A stretch of 64,000 nucleotides of DNA from Tubiluchus corallicola (lineage: Eukaryota > Priapulida > Priapulimorpha > Priapulimorphida > Tubiluchidae): positions 62,001-126,000 of the forward strand of contig JAQGDQ010000574.1 of the NCBI GenBank assembly GCA_030141605.1, in the 5' to 3' direction. Numbering within the stretch: the first letter of the stretch is position 1; each line of letters begins with the position of its first letter. The notes beneath the pieces were generated by a model. It ran no database searches, was not told where the DNA came from, and worked only from the letters and a program-made list of their open reading frames with translations. Shown one piece after another: positions 12,001-22,600 of this stretch. The position numbers and the translations under genes were made by a program.

Positions 12001-12797
12001 CATCTCCAATTCTATCATTTCATACAGCTTGTCTGGTTCATTCTGCTGAACCTGCAAGTATATTTCAATAATTAATATGATGTCACGAAAAATGGGCTCT
12101 ACATCATATGACGTCAGCAACTAACACGGCAGTTCATGATCATGCTTATCATGGTACCACCTTCTATTTATCAGCGACACGAATGTGACAAAAAGGCGGT
12201 GCTGCCAATCTTAGTAGATTCACAGAGCTGCACGTAGGTTTGAAAATTTAACAAAATTTGAGTATCCAAGGTAATTATTATTTAATCTAAGCTTTGATTT
12301 AAAATAAGCTATTGTAGTTTTCAATATTTGAGAGCATTCTTTATTCTGAACTAATGTTTACACAATCATAAGGTTTTCCTTTAAATGTTTCTGTGGCTTT
12401 ACACTAGACACAAGTTTGGATTGATTTTGAACAGGCCTACAGCACAATAGAATTACATGCCGTGCAGAACGTAGCCAAAGCTCCATGATGCTTCTAGTAA
12501 AATTCCAGTCGTGAAACTAATTAAATCGCAACACGTCGAAAAAGGTATCATCTTTCCACACACACTGCCACAGATATCTAGTAAGTATTATCACAAAATT
12601 GGTAAAATCTATAACAGTTAGTCAGTGATTACCTGACTGTCCGTTGAATAGAAGTTCAATGAAGAACATCGTAAACCACGCCACCTATAAATGAACATAA
12701 ACATTATTAGTGTCATAGCTGCAGTTGAGATTATTGTCTAATGTGTCCTGTTATTTATATGATTTAACTAAAGCATAAGAAAACCCTCCACTTACAT
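9014..12797 (-). CDS. MRPS10: Mitochondrial ribosomal protein S10 (uS10m), five exons
   Basis: uS10m is a head protein of the mitochondrial small ribosomal subunit. Coding exons in transcript order are 12797-12796 (only AT), 12684-12633, 12051-11915, 10598-10490 and 10118-9070 split as 10118-10029 and 9070-9014. All junctions are GT-AG and all phases agree. The predicted protein is 148 residues (human about 201). It opens [15 protein letters not shown], an Arg/Ser-rich presequence, and continues with the S10 core: [33 protein letters not shown] and [20 protein letters not shown]. The last exon ([13 protein letters not shown]) is shorter than the human tail. The ATG is made by splicing AT to G, with an in-frame TAA three codons upstream of it in exon 1. 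The 5'UTR continues upstream of 12797. A hAT MITE sits 29 bp inside the third intron. Confidence 0.93.
9420..9900. repeat. Family E repeat (larger copy)
   Basis: The 9507-9800 part matches 50326-50623 in the opposite orientation through GGGCCACTCCTATGCGAAAG and TGTGTGACCAATGAGCTTTT. A second partial unit precedes it at 9420-9480. Fragments also lie at 2325-2525 and near 10300-10350. The right end lies in MRPS10 intron sequence. Confidence 0.65.
11385..11886. mobile_element. hAT-like MITE with 8-bp target duplication
   Basis: The 502-bp element has termini CAGGGGTGTGCAAATT and AATTTGCACACCCCCGG. It is flanked by identical 8-bp duplications GAATAAAT at 11377-11384 and 11887-11894. Inside the ends are GCGGCCCGCGGGCCA and GTGGCCCG. 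The 8-bp duplication and termini are typical of hAT transposons. No transposase is encoded. It lies in MRPS10 intron 3. Confidence 0.9.
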
Positions 12798-12799
12798 AT

Positions 12800-13411
12800 T
12801 GCCTTATTGCATACAGAGCCTGTGCCGGTTGTAACGTTGTATAAAAGTCGTAAATTTAAGCTCTCGCAATCACTGTCAGATGCAGCCGCTTTGTTGGTTG
12901 GTCGTCTGATACAAGTTTACGTAATGTTACATGCAGTTTAAACAAAAAATAATCAGAGCATTCGTAGTGCACATCTTACTAAGTAAAATTTCAAATTGCT
13001 TCTTTATAAACCAACATCTTCCTGAAGAAATGAGCCAGAAGCAACAGACCTTGCACAAATTTTTGTAAAGTCTAGTGTAATTTGTAAAAAAAAACAGATG
13101 TGTGTAATTTTTTTTTCTTAATTATTAGTTCATTTATATAAACTAGTATTCTTAAATAATTGCACATAGGAACCTTGACATTAATTTGTTTCTAAATTCA
13201 TTCTAAGCATTTGGAATCAACACTAAGTGATGATGAGTGATCAATGATGACTGATGATTAGTAGTAACAACTATCGCATAACAGATTCACTCGGTTAATT
13301 GGGTCAAAACACTTTTGTCCAAAGTGTGTCTATTAAGCAGTGCCCACTATATTACTCATTGATTTTGTACCCCTAGCACACGGTTACGCCCTCTATGTGA
13401 CAGATATTACA
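12800..13411. other. MRPS10 5' flank, no further gene seen
   Basis: Contains the presumed MRPS10 promoter and 5'UTR just above 12797, then AT-rich sequence without recognised coding or repeats. Confidence 0.4.
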
Positions 13412-13413
13412 TC

Positions 13414-13453
<40 letters not shown>

Positions 13454-13728
13454 TAATAATAATAATAATAATCTTTATTTAAAGTCGGCTTTTGGGTCAA
13501 CAATTAACATTAGCTGAAAGAGCTATTATCGCCGACTGTAAATAACAACCTACAACTACATAACAGAGACCATTATTACCCCACTTTTACCCTAAATACG
13601 ATGCATCAGGCAGGGCAACAGCAGGTACCATTTTTAAAGTCTTTGGTATGGCCTGGCTCCTGGTTCGAACTCACGACCTCCCAGGCGGAAAGCAAATGTG
13701 TTACCACTAAACTAAACCGTCTGCTTAA
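13412..13728 (-). mobile_element. tRNA-derived SINE with (ATT)n tail
   Basis: On the minus strand the head (13728 to about 13650) has an A-box-like TTTAGTTTAGTGGTAACAC and a B box GAGTTCGAACC. A 150-bp body and a tail of ATT repeats (13475-13412) follow. The junction reads GCCGACTTTAAATAAAG before the tail, as expected for a 3' end shared with a LINE. The head resembles a tRNA-Gly-like sequence. No clear target duplication was found. Confidence 0.75.
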
Positions 13729-14038
13729 ATGTATTATATCTGTCTGTTTAGGAGAAAAATGATAAGCATCTTACCTATGCTTGTTAAAGCAAGTTCCATT
13801 GGGGATGCTTTGAGCTCTGAACACCAGTAACTTCAGGTTGGAATCCAAAAACTGAAATATAATTGATTTTATAAGGAATGAAATTTAAAAATAACGAATT
13901 TAAAAAAGCTGTTTGCGGCATTATATTTGCACGGCTTCGACGGCCATCTTTATCACCATGCACTGCCATCTTGAAATGTTGCACACTTGCAGCTCTGTTA
14001 TCTACCACAGGCATCCATCTCTGGAATCTACAAGTGAA

Positions 14039-14395
14039 TAAGCCTATTCAAAGTTTTCACTGATTGATGATGATCGTGAAAAGGTCAAAGGTTAAGTGTA
14101 GCAGATAACGCATTTGTGTACACTTGACAATGCCTTGCAGCCCATGCTGTTGTAATAGTAACAGTTTTAACAGCTAGCTAGAACCTTACCTAGTTCATTT
14201 TTTCTTGTTCCCAAGCAAGATCCTGCTAGTAAATCACTCTACTCACATACTAATGCATAATTAAGTAAAACAACTGAAGTTACTTAGCTAATGAAGCAAA
14301 CAGCTTTGCTTTACACAAATGTCACATCACGATTATTTAAGACGCGTTGGTACACTTAACCTTTAATGTACACAACGAAACCGTGAAAAGGCTTA
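14039..14395. mobile_element. Family A MITE, copy A2
   Basis: Starts TAAGCC and ends CCGTGAAAAGGCTTA, with the subterminal inverted pair GGTCAAAGGTTAAGTGTA and TACACTTAACCTTT. Confidence 0.8.
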
Positions 14396-15208
14396 TTGTT
14401 ATACCTTCTTTGATAAATACCTAAAATTATTTATACTGACATGCTGAAAACTTTAGATAGCTTAGAGAGAAAAACTGACTAAGTTTAATACAGTCGTGTA
14501 ACCTGACTACAGATGTGATTACTTTTTACATATAATTTACGAGAGTAAATCAGTTTTGTTATATTTCTAATCTGGCAGGCTTCTTGATAGGCATGAATTA
14601 AATTTGCTAAATATTTAGCTCAGCAAACATGGCCGTAATTTTTCACAATCTTTCTTTAACATGATATGTAATTTTTTTCGGCACATTGCAGTCAAGAATC
14701 CAGCACTCAAAGGCTCAGCCTATCAAAAAAAGATGTTCGTGTGGCGAGACCGGAATCTGTCTCAGTATCAAGAATGCAACTGCTAAAATAAGATGCTAAA
14801 TTACAGAGGTGTCTCTGCCACGTTGTGATATACACGTAAAAACGGTCAAAGCTCACGAGCGATGTCGACCCTAGGGCAGCCCGGTCTCACGGCCACTCGC
14901 ATCCCAACCAACGATTCACATTTCAACCTTTTTCACCTTGTCACTAATGGCTGGAATGTTTATTATTGTTGTTTGTTTGTTTTATATTTTTCTTTTTCTT
15001 TTTTGCTTTATTTTGATCATTTCATTTAAGTAGTAAACTAAAGTTGCAGTCAGTGCCGTCAATTTTTCTCTTATTACAATATTAATTTATAAGGGGTGAT
15101 TGACTAGATGACCTTTGGTCTTTCCTCAGCCAATGTCCACAGGTAAAGCCAAGTTTTTTCGTAAAATGGAATTTCTGACAGGTTATTGGAGAAAATAAAC
15201 ATCTATGA
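14396..15208. other. Intergenic, no recognised gene
   Basis: Mostly AT-rich. The 14700-14950 part is more GC-rich, but I see no conserved protein in either strand. Confidence 0.35.
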
Positions 15209-15320
15209 CTTGTTGTTGGCATCCTTCTGTCTCGGAATACAATGGAGTGTGCGCCAAGAGAGTCCGTTATTGAATTGATGGAGCTGCAGCGTCGACTTTG
15301 GCTGAGCAGTCCGATCCTTG
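15209..15320 (-). mobile_element. 3' end of the 5S-derived SINE family (truncated copy)
   Basis: On the minus strand this matches the last ~110 bp of the SINE at 22097-22647: CTGCTCAGCC..., GCAGCTCCATCAA, TTGGCGCACACTCCATTGT, GACAGAAGGATGCCAACAAC. The 5S-like head is absent, as expected for 5'-truncated or broken retrocopies. Confidence 0.75.
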
Positions 15321-15377
15321 AACAGCAGTTAGACAGCCATAACTCGTAACCGCTGCCTCCCGTGCTGTTTCTGTCAC

Positions 15378-15458
15378 TGTCACTTTCATTTAACGTCGTT
15401 TCACTTAACGCCGGATTTTCCAGGAACGCTTTAGAGTGTTAAGCGAGGCCTTACTGTG
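15378..15458. mobile_element. Family H MITE end (CAGTAAG terminus)
   Basis: Related to 40548-40625: both contain GTTTCRCTTAACG, then GGAACGCATTAG-like and TTAAGYGAG sequence and end in RCTGTR. The TA-rich terminal pattern suggests a pogo/Tigger-like MITE. Only one end is recognisable. Confidence 0.45.
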
Positions 15459-15471
15459 TTGGCTGCTTAAA

Positions 15472-15627
15472 TCACTGCTGTCCTGATGGACTTAATATCT
15501 CCTTAAAAAGGTTTGAATTTGGTGCTCTAACAACATTCTCCTGTAAACTTTTCCACCAAACAATGAGAAAAAAACGGCTCTTGCAATCAGTTTTTACGCA
15601 TGGCTTGAACAGTTTCTTAGAATAACC
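15472..15627 (-). pseudogene. Non-LTR retrotransposon reverse transcriptase C-terminal relic
   Basis: A 51-codon open segment ending in a stop encodes KKLFKPCVKTDCKSRFF and then WWKSLQENVVRAPNSNLFK. This matches the typical end of Jockey/CR1-type ORF2 proteins, whose consensus is roughly K-L-x-K-x-R, FFSHRVV-x-WN-x-LP-x-x-VV-x-AP-x-x-x-x-FK. The expected FSHRVVNxWN reads FLIVWWKS, so the copy is degraded. The rest of the element is missing. Confidence 0.7.
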
Positions 15628-16633
15628 AAGGTTGAATTGTAGAGAGATGCAGCTTTAAATAGTTTCTCACAAGAGACACGATTATCTACCTTTCAGATAC
15701 TTATGTACCTCATATAAATTAGCTGTTTCTCTTCGTTGTTAGAAAGTATATTTTTGTACACCAGTCAGCTGCATAACATAAATGTAGACAACTGCCTTAA
15801 ACTTTTTACATAATTACACACTTTACATGATTTGTTGTATTTGCACTATAAATATTATATTAGAGATAAATAAACCTTTTGAAATGAATTGAATTTTTGC
15901 AATTGCTTGATATCAGACTGAAACGACGGAGATCAAACTACAGTTGAATACTCCGGTATGGTCGTATGTATACCTTATACAGAGTTAACGCTTGTTTCAG
16001 CTAATAGCAAAACATCGCTAGATCAAACCAATATAATTCTATTTGTCTTCTGACATATTTGAGTTATATGAACAGGAAGTTTAAGGTCGTGAGAAAATAT
16101 CACACCCTAGATCATTAAGTTCTGACACACATGTTAATAAATGAATTGTAACATTAATTCGCACTGTGCACTTGTCAGCGTTAGACAGCAACAGCCATTA
16201 ATTTTATTAGGCCAAGTGTAGACATAGACATTTTAATATCCGCTTTTAAAGCAAAATACAAGCAGTTTCCGTGTACCAAATAAAATAAAGCAAAATAAAG
16301 AAAACAAAATTTCTGTGGTGTCGTCTGCACATGTACTATGAGAAAAAATAACCAAAACGATTTTACACCTTTTTGTGATAAGCAATACAGACTGCACGCC
16401 GAAAAGCAGTCCACAAGGGAGCAGCCATGATTTCTTTTTACAGGTGCATTATGGGATATGGTTGAGAAAATAGCAATTAAATGAACGAAAGTAGTAAACG
16501 TGTTTCCTGAAATGTTACAAAGTATTACAAGTATTTACATGTTACTTATTTTAGAGTAGTTCGATAAGCAAGAGTTTCATAATTTTAACTTCTATTATTA
16601 TTTTGTTGTCATAGTGACAGTTTGTGTACAAAT
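15628..16633. other. Upstream region of DNAL1
   Basis: Possibly more LINE relic up to about 15730, then AT-rich sequence with no recognised coding or repeats. The DNAL1 promoter and 5'UTR must lie at the right end. The minus frame at 16181-16414 is judged chance. Confidence 0.4.
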
Positions 16634-19600
16634 ATGGCGGTAATATACTCTGATGCTTTTCGTTGGCCTTAACTTTTCAAATTAATTTTATTATGTCATT
16701 TTGACATACATTCATGTAATATTGTTCATTTCTATCTTAGTATTAAAAATAAATATTTTTTGTAACATGTACTATTTTTCCAGGGTAAAGGCAATACCGT
16801 CAAAGAAGCTTTGGCAAAATGGGTAAACTTAATTATGACACTTTGTTAATGTTGCATTGTTATTAATAATTATTACTTTTTATATTAAACTTCCTTTGAT
16901 AATTTGATTTCTTTGATAGAATTTAACCTTCATAATATTATGCTCTGTGTTCCACGTTTTGCTGACTAGCTGGTGCATAAATTATAAATTTTTAATATCA
17001 TACTTTGGTTTTTATATATTAAATGGTTGTGAATTTTTGGCAGGAAAAGGAAAAAGAGATGAAAGCTTCGGAAGCTGAAGAAATAAAATTATTAGCAGTT
17101 TTGCCTCCGATTGAGAAAATGGATGCATCGGTGTCAACCTTGGCAAACTGCAGGTTGTTACATTTATTCTGATGACGTTTTTTATGTTTCTGTCTTTGTA
17201 GCGTTTATGTAAACATTTGTTTGAAATGTGTTTTACAAACTACGAAAATGTGCTTTTTAATTTTGCTAAACACTGTCAGGCTGTTTGTCTGTAACGTCCT
17301 ATACAAGACCTATTCGTTTGATGATTCACTTAGTGCATAAATTTTTGAATCTACTTCCTGCAATCAAGACCCATCCCATCAGACGTCTTCTTTCTGCTCA
17401 CTAAGTGATTTTTAATTAGTTCGGTAATTAGCTGCATGCAGCAAAGTTAATTGTAGTACACAAAGTCATTTTATACTACGTCTTACATAGGTTTATAAAA
17501 ACATTTTTGTATGAGGATAGCTAATGCAAGTGCATTACAGTAGAGGGTAAGATTTTCTGTAAATTACATGGCTGCAGAGTGTGTGGAGTCGATACATTAA
17601 ACTCCCGACTCCGGCTTCGACTCCTTTAGTAATTGCTGACTCTGACTCCACAGCCGTGCTAAATTGCGCATAGACACATTAAGAACGCGTCCGCGAGAAG
17701 ACCATGCAAAATCGAAAAATTCCGGCACAAGGCTAGGTAACCGATTCGGACCAAAGTTCGGGTATGAGGTCCACTAGTCACTAGCATTCACTATGTGAAT
17801 CCGTTTGGTCCAACTCCTCATGGTAGCAAAGGTACAGCATAGGCCGATTTTCATGAAAAAAGTACCTATTTTTCTCTATTTTTTGCCTATATTTGAAGGA
17901 TTAGCCATGCAGCAACCACTGAGTTTGAATAGATCTGACTCGGCATAGTATTGTATCTTGTTATCTTCTCCAAAATGACTTTTTTACTTTTGTCCCAAAC
18001 CTCCCTCTTTCGGCTCTACTGTGGGTCTTTAAGCTCACATTACGCAGAAGATGCAAATACTCAGTCATTTTAAAGTCTTATATCTCACCCACTGCGGGAG
18101 CGGGAACAAAAATATCGATATGTATGTGAATAGAGCATCCCATCCCACTAGGCTGCAGTGGCAATTTCGATGGAGCGAATTTCCATCCTATTGTAAATGA
18201 CACCTGAAGGAGGCATATATCAGGGTGAAAATATGGGTAACAACGTTCAACAAAAAGCTTCGTGTAGGTAAACATGAGTTGTCAAATCTTGTCAAAATAC
18301 TTCAAAACGTCATAAATATTCATTTTCGGCAACTAGGGGACTGGCCAGCACATTGGTTAAACTACCGACAGGATTGGACGCCATCATTCAAGATGGCGGC
18401 CACTGCTGAACTAAAATGTTCGTTTTCTGGGCTGTTTACCAGCGTTAAATGCGGTATTGTGGCTCGTTATCCGCACGAAACGAATATTGTGAATCTATTA
18501 GTCTGCACTAAAGACACTAGACCACATTTAGAGCGCTTCCATCTTCAAACAAATGAAATATCTACGGAATGGAAATTGCTTCTTGCAAGGACTGGAAAAT
18601 GTTTTATGTACTGTTTATTTTCTATGCTTTGTAAATGTTATGTACAAGTTATTACCTAGTTATTATTCATTGTCTTACATAGGCGTAAGCCAGGACACAA
18701 AGATAATTGCCCTAAATCTGAGCGAATGCCCAAAAAATATGGGACAGACTTCCCCCAAAATATCATGTGTCCGGTGATTTTTTGACTGTAAAACATCGAA
18801 AATTTTTGTGCCTTTAGCGCAATCATTCAATCGCACTATTTGTATTTTTTGTCCGAAGTATCGATTTTGTGCCACAAATAAATTTTGGGCGAAGAAAAAT
18901 TTTCTGAGCTAACTATCACCGCCATCCCCCTAGAAGCGGCCCATACGCTTATATTGTCTCATGTTTAGACTGTAAGATTTTCGCTTCATCACTTTCCCCA
19001 TGATATATTTGTCTATATTTCTGTATCTATCTTCTAGGAATAATCTACCTGCATCGATAATTCTTTCTCTATTATTTAGATATTATGGTTTTGATTACTT
19101 GTACTACTCTTCAGTGTTAGTGTTACTTGTACTACTCTTCATTTTTGTACTGATATTCATAATCTTCTATGTATAGCCATGAAGCTTATTCATATAAAAA
19201 GTATAAAAATGAACGGATGTATAAAAATTAATGGATTTCTATTTTATATGTATATACCGAATGTTGTCAGATTCTTTCGCTAGCAATGACTCTCAATCTT
19301 AACAATCGGTACTTCTTTTCTATTAGAGGGCTTATTGTTTAGTCTTTCCTGGTATCCATTAGCGATTCGGTGTGTAGAGAATGCCCTGAATCAGGGTCGG
19401 ACTCGGTACTAGGGGCATGCATGATGTCCTGTCCTGAAATCCATCAGAAGAGGCAATTATTCATATTTGTACTCATATGAAAATTCGGACATAACTAAAC
19501 CAATTTAAGATGAAATTCGCAAATTTCTAGCAATTTCCATGGCAAAGGAATCTATTGCTACTAAGAATGGAGAGCACTAGTCACAGAAAATGCAGGTTAA

Positions 19601-22600
19601 ACGTGGATATATGTTTACTGTCATTTACGACCTGAGCCAAGTATGTCGACTTTTTACACATGGACGGAATTACTATGGAAAGTAAAAAAGTGGATATGGC
19701 AGTTTTTTCTAACAGTGCCCCTCTATATAATGTCATTCATGATATTGTCTCAGCTCGTGCGTTTTCATGAAATTTAGAATACAGATTTGTCACTTATAAT
19801 CCAGCATATAGATAGAAAAAATATTGAAAAAATAAAAAAGGCGAATTTTGCAGATTTTTGTGAAATTTTAAAGTGCCATTACTAAATACTGAAACAGGCT
19901 CCAGCGAATTTTCTTTTTTATATTATTAGTTAGGATGATGGTTAACACATACATGAAAACCAGAAGTTGTGTAGCCCCGCAGTGGGCGAGTTATGAGCCT
20001 TACAACTTAACCTCTCCCTGACTCTTAACAAAGAGCCGAATTTGAAAAATCCCGTTCTCTGATACTACTAATAGTATGTCAGAAAAAGTTAGGATATCAG
20101 AAGACAATGTCTGGGTCTATGTACCAGCCAACTTACATTGACCCATCTATAATAGTTTATACAGGAGAAAAAGTTAAAATAACCTCCCAAAATAGCGATT
20201 TTTTTGCCTCTTTTGAGGTCAATTTCTTGATGTGGTCAGTTCTCTGCCAATAGTAGCTCGATCGATGTGATATCTTGGTTACATGGTTTTGGGGGGTCGC
20301 CCTTCATGTTAGAAAAAAATGATATAAATTCGTCACCCCTCATGTGCCACCCCCTGCATGGTGCTCTCGCGGACTCGTTCTTAATGATTTTGATTTATTA
20401 GTAGAAAAATCATTATAGGAAGTTATGTTTGTATACCGTATTTCTTAACTTAAATATGGTTTATGAATAGAAAAACAACTATAGGAAGTTATGTTTGTAT
20501 AATCTATTTCTCAACTTAAATATATGGGAGAAATTAGGTAAAAAGTCTGTTTTTATTTTTCTATAGGAAATTGTCACTTTCAACAAACTGCATTGAAAAG
20601 ATAGCAAATCTTAATGGATTAAGTAAGTGTGGAAGAAATATTGTTGTTAATAATTAGCACATTGTTGTGGTGATCCAGTAAATAGTAGATAGAAAATTGT
20701 AGAATATTCTTTTGTATAGTAGAACAATCTTCTTACCTTGTAGAATGTTCTATAGTATAGTAGAACAATCTTCTTACCTTGTAGAAGTTTCGAGAACTTT
20801 CTATTTCTAGATTATTCCTTTGCACTGACATATAAGGCGGAGCTGGCCGCTCGAGTTTATTCTCTCACATTCTCTTGTATTCTCAGATACGCTTTCACGT
20901 TTCCACGTTTCCAGATTATCACATTTACTGCAATCATTTCGCGTTCCTTCATACTTTTGTGTTGTAGAATTCTTGCTTAATAAACTAGTTTAATTTGACG
21001 ACATGTTTTCTGGTTTTCTCTACGAGCCTTCCGAGAGAAACAAAACACAACACATATTTTTAAAAAATGTTAATTGCAACTTACAATTGTTATTGGTTTA
21101 AAAGTTGTTTGAAGAGAGCTTTTGCGACATTCAGTTTTGTGGATTTAGTGCTCATTATAATCATCACAAGAGCTTCTTATTTCCAAACAAAATCTTTCTT
21201 TCCATTTTCGAAGTAGCTAATGAGTTTTGGGGCATCAATATATCACTGCAGTGCTTATTAAGATACTTATCTGATTCACCATTTATGATGTTTATTAAAG
21301 AAAATAATAATTCTGAGCAGTTGTGTCTCATGTATAGGTACTGTGGAACTGCAGCATCCCCTATTTTCACTCAATATTATCGATAATATTCAATGTGATA
21401 AGTCTTTTTTCTTTAGTTCTTTCTTTATACTTAAACCAGAGCATGTGAGTGTAGCACTGTTTGCTTCACAGCACGCTTTAGCAATGCCACGTGACATGTG
21501 GGTAGAGCAAAGCCATCTGCCACATTAGTTCAGTAACTTTCAGCACTTTACTAAATTATGCATTAGTTTGTGCATAGAGTGATTTACTATCTTGCTTGGG
21601 AGCAAGAAAAAATGAACTAAGTAAGGTTCTAGCTAACTGTTAAGACTGTTAATATTACAGCAGCTTGGACTGCCAGGCATCATCAATTGTACACAAATGT
21701 ATTGTACATTTAACATCTGACCTTTTCACAATAATCATCAATCGCTGGAACTATGAAAAGACTTATTTTGCAACAGAAACGTCAAAACAAAATAGACAAA
21801 TTAACGTTGAATAACCCTGCAAGCGTTTATTAACCATTGTGGTTTTTGAAATTCATAACCATTTTGACTTTTTCAGAAAACTTAAAAGTTTTGTCTTTGG
21901 GAAGAAATAATATTAAAAGTTTTACTGGTTTGGTAAGTTATTATTTCTTAGCTAAACAAATTCAAGTTAAACTGTACATTTACGATAGCAACTATTTGAA
22001 CTGTACATGCACTAGTTTCGATAGCAACTTATTGAAGTATTCTCTTTTGTGTTGCTTGCGGTTTGTTATTAAATTCATAACATTAACATAACTATCACTA
22101 CAGCCAAATCACGTCGAAAACACCGATTCTCGTACGATCACCGAAGTTAAGCAACGTCAAGCCTGGTTAGTGCTTGGATGGGTGACCGCAAGGAATACCT
22201 GGTGCTGTAGTCTTGCGGAATGCCCACACTGTATCTCGACACTAGGCGGAAGAGCTGTACAAGCAGCCAACGGCTAGAGGGCGGAGGCGGTCAAGTGACC
22301 CAACGGTCATGTGTAGAGGAGTAAACCTTCCAAATCAGGAGTGGAGCCCCGAAGGCAGACCAGTGCAGCATGCTCACTGACTCCGGCAGCTCCTGCAGCC
22401 AACCTGGTGACAAACGTATCACTCCGTTTTCCTTTGGACTACACCAGCGAGGAAGAGAGAGGGTTCCTGCGGTCTGGGCAACTCAGGATCTCCATACACC
22501 TTGCCCAGGCGTGCGCCCTGGGGACGTTGAAGGATCGCACTGCTCAGCCACAGTCGACGCAGCAGCTCCATCAATGTGATCAATAATTGACTCTCTTGGC

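Noticed and set aside
22097-22214. A 5S rRNA gene
   Set aside because: The 5S-like part is diverged in its first half and is the head of a 551-bp unit with a tail and target duplication, so it is a SINE.
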